Source: Teratosphaeria epicoccoides (Eukaryota > Ascomycota > Dothideomycetes > Mycosphaerellales > Teratosphaeriaceae). Taken from it: a stretch of DNA of 64,000 bases. Of the stretch, positions 1 to 10,426 are shown one piece after another (the stretch's first letter is position 1; every line of letters begins with the position of its first letter). The DNA lies in the NCBI GenBank assembly GCA_021401465.1, contig JADDMT010000007.1:434001-498000 (forward strand). Reading direction: 5' to 3'. A program made the position numbers and the translations under genes. A model generated the notes under the pieces. The model searched no databases. It had not been told where the DNA came from and saw nothing but the letters and a program-made list of their open reading frames with translations.

Positions 1-446
1 AGAAGCGACCGATGCTGTGCGGACCTGCGATTGAAGCACAGGCGCGACACGCACGAGTCGTCAAGGCTCACGACATGTACAGCGATGACCTCGGAGCGGC
101 CGTAGCATCACGGCGTACGCTCATCGGGCTGTTGAGACTGCACTTGATGGTCCTGGACGAGATTCCGCGCTGCTTTCCATCGCCTGAGCCGTCGAAGACT
201 TGCTTGCTCCAGGTTCGTTGGGTGTACTTGCCGTGCGTCATGGTGATCTGCAGCGACAAGCAAAGCAGCGGCCGGTCATCAGCTTGATGTTGTCGAGCGC
301 CTGTCCTTTCGAAACCCTCGTCGCAGAAGAACGCGAAATCGGAACTCAGTGAACGCATCAGTTGAGTTCTGCGGCTGACGCACCATCGTACCAAACCTCT
401 TCCCGTTCAAAGCCTCTTCTCCTCGAGAAACGCATTCATCTGCGCC

Positions 447-1385
447 TCAAATGCCTTCTGTATAACAGCCCAGATTGTACATATATAGAATCATGCCATA
501 AACACGGCTGCGCCTCGCATAGCTGAACCAAGTACTATTCGTAGCGCCATACGACGTTGGCGCGTCCAGAATCGCATTGAAAGTTGCTGACGGGTCGAAA
601 CCGGACACGCTGGCTCCGGAACGCTGTTCACTGGAACTCTCACAACCAGCGCGGACCTGGTGGTTCCAGTACATCGTAATGTTCCTGACCTCGGCGGAGG
701 CACAATCGTTCTCGTACCTGAAGACGAGCGCGGGGTAGATTGCTGGAGAAGTATTCTGCTGTCAGCAAGGCGAGACAGGGCTCATACTCAGGCGGCACAA
801 GAATCGTAACAAACTTCCTCGCTCCCAACTCATACTGCCGCCCCATCAGACTCGAACAATCCTCAACATCTACCGCCATTATACTCACAGCCAGACTATC
901 ATCCTTACCAGAAAATACCTGCACAGCAACATCGTTGCTCCCGAAAAAATTGAAGAAGACACTATCATTAGCATTCCACGCCACACTCTTCTCCAGCGCT
1001 GTGAACCCCGTAACCTGGTCATTAAAATCTTTGATCGCTCCGGGTGCGGAATATGCTTGTGCCTGCGCAGCTGTGACGTCGACGTAACCGAAGCCGGTGG
1101 CGTAGTTGTAGGCGACGGTGTCGTTTTGAACACGACAATGTCGAGCCAGGTGTCGTGGCCGGGGAGGGAGTCGCTGCAGGAATTTCGTTAGCGTGGTGCT
1201 ACCAACATTCTGATCTTGCGATTTTGGAACCCGTACGTCCTGGGTAGGCAGGGTTGCCCATTGGATTTGACAACGACGGGCCTGATGAGTCGAAGGCGGT
1301 TGTGATGTACGAGTCGCCGCTGCCGTTGTCGACTGTTAGGTCGCGAACGTCAAAGACTGGTCGGGTGCTGACAGTTATGCTTACA
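447..1385 (-). pseudogene. Decayed gene for an unknown N-glycosylation-rich protein
   Basis: The minus strand carries protein-like sequence spread over several frames. One stretch reads VAYNYATGFGYVDVTAAQ and runs on through VEDCSSLMGRQYELGARKF. It is preceded in another frame by HDTWLDIVVF and followed in a third by IYPALVFRYENDC and MYWNHQVRAGCE. The first switch falls in an AAAA run near 1128 and looks like a one-base loss. The second falls near 745, between YFSSN and IYPAL. Several N-x-S/T sites and scattered cysteines suggest an extracellular protein, but no signal peptide or known family was recognised. A 29-base GT..AG stretch near 1180 is too short for a normal intron. Alternatively this is a multi-exon gene whose introns were misjudged. 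Confidence 0.4.
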
Positions 1386-1927
1386 AAGCAGATAGGTCAC
1401 GAGACGGTACTGCGGTCTTCGCGACAGCATTTCTAGAAGAAGCAGAGGCGCCCATGTTGACTTGCAATTCCGTTCGTCGATACAGTGTCTGCCTGTAATT
1501 GCTTGGATGTACCTACTCGTTCAGCGACACAAGGTTGAACGGTTTGTGCGCATATCGGGGCTGCATCGAGCGCGAATTGCGCATCTCCAAAGGTCATCTT
1601 GCAAACTAGCAAGCCGACTGCCTTGCAGTTGACATCCGCGAGCCAGACAGACAGTACCTTGCCCGTTGTCAGGCCTGTCCTTGTGTGGCTCCAATCTGGC
1701 TAGGGTCGAATCTTCTAGTGCAAAGTTTCAGTAGCTTCCGGTACAGTATCATAGTGTAAGTCGTGGATTCCTCGACAGCGGCGACGTTCTGATCTCGTCT
1801 GACGTGCCGAACACGTGATCTGCGTGGCTTGCTAAGCGCCTGGAAGCATGATGACCGCAAGTATGAGTCCCAGTACGCCCACCAGCTGGGATGACAAACT
1901 CAACTTGCCGACGGCAGCCATCTGTCT

Positions 1928-4430
1928 TCAACCAAAGAACTCGCCGTTCACGAGCGTCTCCCAAGGCCTGCCGGTATCCCATACAATCTGCATCAGCTCT
2001 CTCGCTCTCCTTACGTGCGGCATGCCCCAGCCCTCGACCGCCTTGAGGCGATCCATGAAGATTCTTCGATCGTTCTCGCTCTGCGCCTCACAACCAGCCG
2101 AGAACATGGGAAACGTAAGACAACTCTCGGCCGAGCTGCCCCTGCGAATCTGCTTCAGACACGCGATAGATTTGTGTACATACTCCTGAACCTCACGACT
2201 GGAGGACGGATGACCCAGGACACGGCGGAGGAGGTGAATCAGTCCAGCCCAGTGATATGCTTCGTTTGTCGCGCAAATCTCTGCAACATCCTGCTCGGTC
2301 TGACCCTCATCGCCATTGGAGCTCCTGGGGTCGGTATGCATGCAGCCACGGTATACCGTGGTCGCACTAGCATTGAGTCTCTTGACCAGCTCCAGAGCTT
2401 CCTGTTTGACACCTTCACGTGGCGCCCAGCCCGCCTTGATCTGGTTGGTGATGGGATCAATCCGCTGCTTATCACACTGTGCTGCACATGCCGCAACCTG
2501 CGCCAGCAAAGCAATGCACCGCCCAGAGAATCCAAAGAAGCAGTCAATCTGATAGATCTCATCGTCATTCCGGTTGACTAGCCACATCCCACCTCCATCT
2601 TCCAGGTATGCGCCGAAGAGCGGCTGATCCTGCCGACTGCCACTAAGTGAGCCGAGCACGTCCATGTAGGCAAACCAGCGACTGAGAAAGAAGATGGCTT
2701 TGTCTCGGGCGCCATCTGCCTGCTGCGCTAAGTGATGGAGACCGCCCTTTGATATAATCAGTTGCCGAGCGATAGCAAGATGCTGGTACCATGGGATCTG
2801 TACGCCGAGCGTGCTTGGGCAAATGATCTCATGGGCGGCAAGCATGAGTGACGTGGCCAGCGGAGCCAGCGACGATGGATCATGCGGATCGCTGGCGCCT
2901 GGCTCCTCGCGTTCGCTGAGCGCTCGCCTCAAGGCCGGCACAACATCGATCATCCAATTCGCAATCCTCGTCACCGGCTCCGGATGATTCAGCAAGCGAG
3001 CTCTGTGGGAGGCCGAAAAAGCCAGCACTAGGTGAAGCAGTTGCGGGTTGCGCACTGCCATCTGCGGCATCACATTCCTGAACGGATTGTCCGGACAATC
3101 ATGAGGGACCAGAATACGACCCGTGTGATTGATGAAATGATGAAAGTATAGTAAATTCATCTGGTTGTGGAGCAGCTCAGCTGGCAATGGCTCCAAATAT
3201 CTCGGGATCTTGATGGGTACGGAATGGGCGTAGTAGCCCCCGGGCTCAAAGGCGATTTGTTTCGCGTCAACCCCGTCACCAGAAGTGCTGACATCTGACA
3301 CTGCGGCACTTGGGCGACGTAGATCAGGTGGGGATCTTGGAAGTATGACATGGTTGTCGTCGTTATTTGGAATGTCTAGATCTTCGAGCCCGTGATCATA
3401 GCCGTACGTCCGAAGTCTGTTGCTGTCCTCACGCTGAAGCTGCGGCGGTGGCTTCTCGATGTCACCCGACGGATCAGACAGGAGTGACTTGACCGACAGC
3501 CTTCGCGCGGCAAGTGGATCTTGTATACAGGGCGCCGGTGGCTGTAGTGGGTAGGGCGAGCCGGAGGTGGCGCTTGATCCCGGTGTAGCTGGGGTGTTGA
3601 CAATACTGCTGATGCTGTGAGGTGTGACGAGTGTAGAGGCTGGTGAAGGCTCTGCCTGGGCTGGATACTGAGGAACAGCAAAAATCGGGCTCGGCTGCTG
3701 GGAACGCCGGTGGCTTTGGTGCGGGCTGAGCTTCACGCGCTTTGCACTGTGCTGCGGCGACCATCTGAATTCGTCGTTGGGAGGCGGAGCGGCTGGTGGC
3801 GATCGACGGACAGCCGTGCGAGTGTTCGAATGGAAGACATTACTGAAGGACGGCAGTGCAGTGGTCTGCTGATGGTTCACATCCGAAGTGTACGCCGGCA
3901 GTTGTGCCAGACGCAGGCGAGGATCAAGGGCTGCTCCATTGCCATTCGTGGCGGGCTCATGCGTCGGCAGATTCGGACGATGCTGGCTTCGCGGTCGAGG
4001 AGGTGGTGCCGGGGAGATGTGCTGGGCGGAAAAGACGTGCTCCTGGCCGTTGCTCGGAGTCCTGGAAGGCGGGGCGGTGGGCGTTGGCGCTGTCACCAAT
4101 GTGAAGGCCCCGTCGCGGGGATCACCTTCCTTGTCCTTACGGCTGCGTCCTCCTGCGGACCATTAGCCACGCACTACGCTTGAAACGAAGACCATTCGTA
4201 CCCCAGTTGAGGCGGATGCTATAGTCGCATGGCTCCCCGCTCTTGACGCAATTCGCGCAGTTGGGCTTTTCCTCCTGCGGCTCATGTCAGCGCTCTCGCT
4301 CGCACGGCGTGTGTAGAAACGAGCTGTAACCACGGACCCCACATTTGACTTTGCGCGCCTTACATGGCCAGCATCCCGTCCGACTTCTCTTCTTGGGCTC
4401 TCCCGCCGTCTCCTTCTTCGGTCGTGGCAT
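1928..4430 (-). CDS. Zn(II)2Cys6 fungal transcription factor
   Basis: Sequence-specific nuclear transcription factor. The proposed start is the ATG at 4430 (MPRPKKETAG), followed at once by a basic stretch and the binuclear zinc cluster SRTGCWPCKARKVKCG. The cluster is completed after a 63-bp intron (4275-4337) by CANCVKSGEPCDY and LNWGG, giving six cysteines in C-x2-C-x6-C spacing. A second 49-bp intron (4153-4201) joins the 723-residue main exon, which starts with a long P/S/Q-rich disordered region and ends in a helical region typical of the fungal-specific transcription factor domain, finishing RPWETLVNGEFFG. An upstream in-frame start at 4511 exists but would put a poor leader before the cluster. 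The target genes cannot be told from the neighbours. Confidence 0.9.
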
Positions 4431-5036
4431 GGTACATGTGAGCCTCGTGGTGGCTGGTACTGGTTCACGTCGCCGCCATGGGGGGTGATTGGGACGGCGC
4501 TGGTGCTGCAAGCGGTATCGTTGTGGGCCGCGAGTGGGAAGTGATCTCTACCGTGCGCAATGCGAGGCGGTGTCGGCGATGGGTTCGAGGCACAGCGTGG
4601 AGAGAAGGGGTCATGCGTGCAGGACGTAGCAGTCTCGACACATCTAAGGTGCACAAGACAGTCACGATAAGCTAGCCTCAGCCGTCGGTGGCTCTCAGAT
4701 CACTGCGGGGCGGGCCAGTGGACACGTTCCAGTCACAGCAACTCCGATAGGCGATCCTATGCGCAGAAACAGATGGAGGCATGAGTCATATCAGAGGCCT
4801 CTCATACACATGGCCTATGCCATGCCTCTCTCTGAACCTCCAAGTTGCCAACCTTCGACAATCCCGCCGGCTTGGAACACGCAATCTGGAAGACTTCGGT
4901 GTTCGGCGCATGTCTCGGGTCGGCGCGGGATCGGCAGATCGGCGTCAGTCAAAAGTATCGAACACATGGCACGCTGCATGCCTCTTCCAGTCGCGCCTTC
5001 CTGTAGTTACCGTCACGCGGCTTGGTCGCAGCTGCC
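4431..5036. other. Divergent intergenic region
   Basis: About 600 bp between the transcription factor and the FAR-17a/AIG1 gene, which are transcribed away from each other. It must hold both promoters. No coding sequence or clear TATA box was seen. Confidence 0.5.
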
Positions 5037-6025
5037 ATGGCCGTCACGCTCAGTCAGCGACTCTTGGACCAGCACCCGCTGCAGCGACTGCCATCGCCGT
5101 CTGCAGGCGCCTCGGCCTTGCTCCATGTCAGTATATCTGAATCCCTCCCCTCCGCCGACTGGCATGTGCCCAGACAGACAAGGCTGATTGAGACAGTTCC
5201 TCGGGCTCTGCTCCTTCGCCTTCTCCTTCGCCTATCTCGTCCAGAACCCAAATCCCATGTGTGACGCCGACACGCGCCGATGCACCACAAGATACCAGAC
5301 TGACGGCGCTCCAGCAATGACTCGTACGGGTGGCATCTGCAATACCTCACCATCATCGGGCTGTCGCTGGCGGCAGGCACCTTTGCCGTCGGCCTGCTGG
5401 CAGACCTGACCCTTAGTCGACGCTTGTTCGCCTTGAAGAATGTCCTCAGCGTCGCGAGCGCGCCGATGGAGTGTCTGATCAGCCTCCTGTACTGGGGTCT
5501 GCGGCTGGTAAGAGCCGGACGGCACTCTTTGGTCAACTCGATAGGCTAATAAGAAGGCGAGCAGATTGACCCCAATCTGGTCCTGCCGGACTGGGCCCCT
5601 CCCATCGGTGTCCTCCCCGATCTCAGCTTCCACGCCGTGCCCGCCATCTCCCTCGTGACCGACCTCCTCTTCTTCTCCCCACCTTATACCATCGCGTTCC
5701 TGCCAGCCTTGGGGTTGAGTGCCGTCATCGCCTTCGGATACTGGATATGGATAGAGCAGTGCTATCAGGTCAACAACTTCTATCCATATCCCATCTTCAC
5801 CATGCTCACGACACTGCAGCGGGTAGGGTGAGTTGTCACGATTATGCTGTGTGAATGACTTTGGTGATGGCTGACTCTCACAGGCTCTTTGCCTTTTCCG
5901 CACTGCTCATGACTCTGAGCACTGCCCTCCTGACCTGGCTGTACGGCGTGGTGAATGGAATCGACACTGGCATTAAGAGCAAGGGGTATCCGGTAGAGAC
6001 CGGCGGCAGCTACAAACGCGACTAA
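5037..6025 (+). CDS. FAR-17a/AIG1-like integral membrane protein
   Basis: Multi-pass membrane protein of the FAR-17a/AIG1 (androgen-induced gene 1) family; animal members AIG1 and ADTRP are threonine hydrolases of fatty-acid esters of hydroxy fatty acids. Five exons fit: 5037-5126, 5197-5258, 5315-5507, 5565-5827 and 5884-6025, all with GT..AG introns of 56-70 bp and matching phases. The N-terminus reads HPLQRLPSPSAGASALLHF, then a membrane helix ending VQNPNPINDSYGWHLQYLT, a helix before MECLISLLYWGL, and the conserved histidine block LSFHAVPAISLVTDLL, later QVNNFYPYPIF. The threonine in QYLT and the histidine in SFHAVP are candidates for the catalytic pair of the family. The C-terminus is short and ends GGSYKRD. 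Substrate in fungi is not established. Confidence 0.85.
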
Positions 6026-7319
6026 TCGACCAATGACTCGCTTGCATAGACCGCATAGACATAGAGGACTCATAGACGCATAGGATACCCGACTTGGCGC
6101 TGGAAATATACCCACTTTAGCAGGAGAGGTGCTAATTGCCGGAACGGCCATGCAATCACGAAGTTGAGACTTGTCACTTCAGTTTCTCCACCGAGTGACG
6201 GAGTCGTCGACTGACTATCTTTATGACTGACGGCTTGTTTCAGAGGCACTCTATACTAAACATGATCGCCCCTCGCCAAGCCCATCGATCTCGAGATTCA
6301 CACTCGTACGCAAGGAGCAAGACCAACCCATTCAAACACAACATTCCGGTCCCTTGGTCAGTTTCCGACTATCCGGCAACCTTTGTCCTACGACGCTCAG
6401 CAGATGTCTGCACCAGCAACGGTGAACGTATCAAGGCGCGGCAGCCTAATCTTGTCGCACACAATGTCGGTCTGTCCACCAGCGCGTACATCTGGTTTGA
6501 TACTCGGATTCTCGCATATTTATATCTTTTCACTTCTACCACTGCGACAGGGTGTTGTTATGCACTGGTCTGAGTCAACAAGCCAAGGACTCGGAGTGCG
6601 ACTGATATGCTGCCGAGTCAGGTGAGACGACGGTGCCAGCATTGGAGCTCCGGAGTTGACTTGGATGACTCCATGGATGGAAACGCTCGCCGTCCAGGCA
6701 CCGCTACTCAATCACCGCTACACCTAGCCAGAAGTACCGTTTCCTTGTGTCCCGGGTACCTTTGCACAAAAGCATCGAAGTCGCATTTCCTCTCCTGATC
6801 GTTGTAACATGGAGCGCTCTGCGTCATCATTCCAGTCAGCTTCATTTCCTTGGTTCCCTTTTCTTTCCTCTCTCTTTGCAGGAGTGCAAAATCGCTGCGG
6901 TCCTCCGGACTACTTACCGCAGCGCAAGCCTGTGTGCGGCTGTGATCGGAGCTTATGCAGAGGCCATGGATCGAGCCTTGTCGGTTGTAACACATCTATG
7001 TGGCAGTCGGTTGTGGAGCTCGGAATGGGAGGGGCGGAGGAAGGAGGTTTCACATACTGCTCCTGCCCAGGCTTGGTGGGCAAAGATGAGCGCTAGGGGC
7101 GTGGTGGGCTTCATTGTAGATGGTCTCAGATGGTCTCAGACGGAAGATGAATGTATCGGCCCTGTGGGGCGCTGCGGGCATTATAAAGATCGGAGGGGGA
7201 GAGGGGAGATTTGTGTTCGGCCAGAAGCTGCCACGTGGAGTAATTTGAGTAGGCTTCCGTGATCTGAGACACGACTCTCGAGAACTTGGTCCATCCATAG
7301 TCTAGATCGCACAGCCGCG
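6026..7319. other. Gene-free stretch
   Basis: About 1.3 kb between the AIG1-like gene and the nitronate monooxygenase relic. Open frames of up to 171 codons occur on both strands, but none has a recognisable motif, splice pattern or plausible composition. Confidence 0.5.
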
Positions 7320-8385
7320 AAGGCATCCAGCACGTGCTGTCGGATCTCAAGATCTCGCCAGCTGCTGGCTTCTCGACCCTCACCAGGCCCCCGCCCGTAT
7401 GTTACCCGCCCACATCGCAGCTCTGCCTTTCCCGGCGATCTCGAAACTCGCCGTGCTCCCTTCGGCAGCCTCGTAATGTTTCCGCCGGATCTCGTCAATG
7501 TCGACTCCGTTAGCGTAATCGACGAAGCTCACGTTCACGAGGCTTTGACCGTCCCAGGGCCCGGGCCAGATGTTGGGGCCTCGCAGGCTGTCGTACAATT
7601 TGTCCCGCCCTGTCGCGTGCTCACCGTCTCGGCATGCAGGACGGCCTTCTCGTATTCGGGATGTGCCAAGATCTCTGGCGAGGCCGGGAACCTGGTTCCC
7701 AGTACTACGCCTTCCGCGCCCAGAGCGAATGCGGCAGCTGCACAATGACCATCCACGATGGCCCCTGCTGCAACGAGATGGATGTCGTCGTGTCCGGCCT
7801 CCTTCAACGCATCAGCGACTTCGGGAAGCAGGGAGACGATACCTGCGCCTTTCCCGAATCCATGTCCAAGGGGTCCGCCTGCATCAACAATACCCCGCAC
7901 GCAGATAACATGGGGTCTAGCTTCGTGAGCAATCTGCACAGCAGCCTTCACGGATCCGACTTGGAGCCAAATTTGCGATTGAGGAGTCGCAACTCTGATA
8001 CGACTTGCCCACTGGCCATCATGCTCGGTTTCGGTAGCTGCGAACAGCCGGCTCGAAACGCTCCAACATGGGGATCACGTCGTCTGCTTTCGAGACGAAT
8101 TGCAACAAGCCCAGTCCAATCGGTAAGGGACCGTTGTGACGCGGTAATGCTTCCTCGGCCTTCTCGAGCTCCGAGGTGAGTGCCTTGAGGTCCAATCCAG
8201 CACCGATGTGTCCCAGACCGCTGGCTTTGGTGACGGCGATGGCTAGAATGCGCCCGCGTGGCTGCCCGTCTTTTGGCAGTCGCGTCAGCCACGTGCATGC
8301 GGTAGCTTGCATAGAAGTGTGGTGTACTCACCGGTGCGTTGATAATCAAGGGGCTCTCGGCCCTTGCTAAGCTTTTACACAAGTG
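7320..8385 (-). pseudogene. Nitronate monooxygenase (2-nitropropane dioxygenase-like) pseudogene
   Basis: Relic of an FMN-dependent nitronate monooxygenase, a TIM-barrel enzyme that oxidises alkyl nitronates. Recognisable blocks on the minus strand, in order: SPLIINAP near 8340, ASGLGHIGAGLDL, LPIGLGLLQF, IWLQVGSVKAAV, KGAGIVSLLPEVADAL, FALGAEGVVLGTRF, KLYDSLRGPN and VLDAFAAVRSRL. A 70-bp intron (8262-8331) still has usable borders and phase. Frame is lost near 8045 (after LERFEP), near 7630 (between VLHAE and TGRDK) and at least once more near 7385 in the C-terminus. No in-frame ATG precedes the first block. The usual histidine-bearing glycine loop reads IVDAGGPLGHGFG. Several independent indels make a sequencing error unlikely. 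Confidence 0.8.
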
Positions 8386-8630
8386 CCATGTCCGCCGCAC
8401 CAGACATTTTCCAGATGTTTTTGAAGTCTCTTGGCATTTGCACAAGAGTCGACAGATATATACATCGGGTAGATGTATGATTGATGGGGCTGCGAAGTCA
8501 GCAAGGGCTGAGCCTTAAGCTGACGTGTCGTACTTTCGCCATACTCACTATATCAATCATGTCAATAGGTGCAACTCCATCAAACTTCGTACGACTTCCA
8601 TTGTCCACGCACCTCGACCGGCTAGGCCTT

Positions 8631-10346
8631 TTACGTCGTCACGCCAACCCCAACGCCGATACCGTGACCCCTCAAAAAGTCCTGCACTTCCTTGTTACCA
8701 CCACCTGAATCCATGTTTCTTGCCAATCTTTCGACTTTTAGACCCTCCAATGATCGTGCACGCGAAAGCGCAACGTACACCATCTCCTTTTCAAAGCTGC
8801 TGAAGAGATCAACGATCACACAATTCAGCGTCATGCCTTGGCTCTTGTGGATGGTGATCGCCCAAGCAGCGATCAACGGCATCTGTGTCCTGCCCAGATG
8901 GCTGAAAGGCTTCTCGCTTCCCAGCTCGTTTAGCTGACATTGCGGATAGATAGCCTGCACCGTTCCGTTCTGGAAGGCAACGACGGGCCATTGCCGGATG
9001 CTATTCTTGTTGATGAAAGCACGAACTTGCGCTTCTTTGATGAGAGCGAGCTCGGATTGCTTTTGTTCCAATGGCTCTTCACTGCCAGCTCGAATAGCTC
9101 TCCGCCCAACATTAGATCCTCGCTTTTCCTCCTGCGGCGGGAAGACTTTGTAGTCTTCGTGCTTCTCGAAGCCGACAATCTTGCCTTGGCTGCCATTGAC
9201 CAGTCCAGTCGTGAAGTCTAGATTGACGAGTAGGATGACTAGCATGCCTTCCTTCAGCTCCACGTGTTCCTCAAAGCGGTGATCGGAAAGCGCCTTTAGT
9301 GGTCCATCTGTTCGTCCCGGATACTTGAGTTCGCCTTTTCGCTGGAGATCGGGCTCGCTCAGATTCCTCCAAATGAAGAAGTCATGGCAGTCATACTTGC
9401 GTGCGACCGATTTCAGGCTGTGGAAGTTCCTGGTGTTGATGGCATTAACCTCGTCCCGTCTGGGGAGCAGCCGCACTGCGCCTATCGGATCCGGCTTTCG
9501 CGTAGTGAGAAGAGCTTGATCTGCGGCTGACAATGGTACGCCGTAGCGACACTTTTGCAGTATGTCGATGAAGACTCTATCGCTCTGTCGGTGGATGTGA
9601 CGGAGTTCATAATACGAGAAGTTGCATGACTGCCAGGTGCTGCTCTGAAATGCCCATTTGTCTTCGTCTGGGAACTTTTGTCTGCATTTCCGACATTCGA
9701 GGGTACGGCCATCTTGTGTTGAGTGACCCGGCAGCTCATCACCACCGCACATCATGCAATACTTGAATGGTTTGACCGGCGGTAGTTGGCAGAAGTCTCC
9801 AGTCACCACGATCTGGGCCCCCCCAAAAGCGTATGAGGCGCCGTGTCTCGATTTCCTCGTCTGTCCTTTCTCTGGCTGCCAGTTGGCTCTTACGGCTCGC
9901 ATCATCTGGTCCAGCCTCACCAGTACATCACGTTCGACCATAGAGATCTCATCGATCACCAGTACATCGGTGGCGCACAAGCGTTTGCGGACGCTCTTGT
10001 TCCAAGACCTTTTGATGAATTCGCTTAATGGCTCCTTGAACAAATCGGGACACCATCCGGCGTACGCGTAGATGGTCATGCCGCCAACATTAAGCGCAGC
10101 AATGCCGGACGGAGCGATGATGTCGACCTGCTTACCTTGTGCTTCTAGCCTTGTGACGATTGCTTTCAACACGGTCGACTTTCCGACACCAGCGGAGCCA
10201 GTGTAGAAGACGTTGCCGCCTTGCGTTATCGCGTCCACAACTCTAGCCTGTTCAGGATGTAGTGCTGGTTCAGCCTCCTGCTGTCCGGCGGGTATCGGGT
10301 GTGACATCGGAATGGAGCTCATGGTGGGCGGAGAAGACTGACGCAT
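8631..10346 (-). CDS. PIF1-type superfamily 1B DNA helicase
   Basis: ATP-dependent 5'-3' DNA helicase of the PIF1/RecD-like group. The 571-residue frame shows Walker A (GSAGVGKST, about residues 50-58), APSGIAALNVGG, Walker B (VLVIDEISMV, about 128-137), the GDFCQLPPV motif, and C-terminal motif AITIHKSQGMTL (about 495-507) followed by MVYVALSRA, so the motor looks complete. Between motif III and the second core lies a cysteine pair insert (CMMCGG...CRKC, about 195-225) that may bind zinc. This is a divergent fungal paralogue rather than clearly the housekeeping PIF1. The start at 10346 is the first ATG, but the frame is open upstream to 10386, and a splice acceptor at 10373 would join it in phase to the PHD-containing frame just upstream. 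Confidence 0.88.
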   Translation of the reverse strand: MRQSSPPTMSSIPMSHPIPAGQQEAEPALHPEQARVVDAITQGGNVFYTGSAGVGKSTVLKAIVTRLEAQGKQVDIIAPSGIAALNVGGMTIYAYAGWCPDLFKEPLSEFIKRSWNKSVRKRLCATDVLVIDEISMVERDVLVRLDQMMRAVRANWQPEKGQTRKSRHGASYAFGGAQIVVTGDFCQLPPVKPFKYCMMCGGDELPGHSTQDGRTLECRKCRQKFPDEDKWAFQSSTWQSCNFSYYELRHIHRQSDRVFIDILQKCRYGVPLSAADQALLTTRKPDPIGAVRLLPRRDEVNAINTRNFHSLKSVARKYDCHDFFIWRNLSEPDLQRKGELKYPGRTDGPLKALSDHRFEEHVELKEGMLVILLVNLDFTTGLVNGSQGKIVGFEKHEDYKVFPPQEEKRGSNVGRRAIRAGSEEPLEQKQSELALIKEAQVRAFINKNSIRQWPVVAFQNGTVQAIYPQCQLNELGSEKPFSHLGRTQMPLIAAWAITIHKSQGMTLNCVIVDLFSSFEKEMVYVALSRARSLEGLKVERLARNMDSGGGNKEVQDFLRGHGIGVGVGVTT

Positions 10347-10426
10347 GGTTTGCGATGAAGGACGAAAATGCCCTGCCCACAGTCGTCAGCTCTAGATCAT
10401 GCTTTGTGTGTCTACTACGACGGCAG

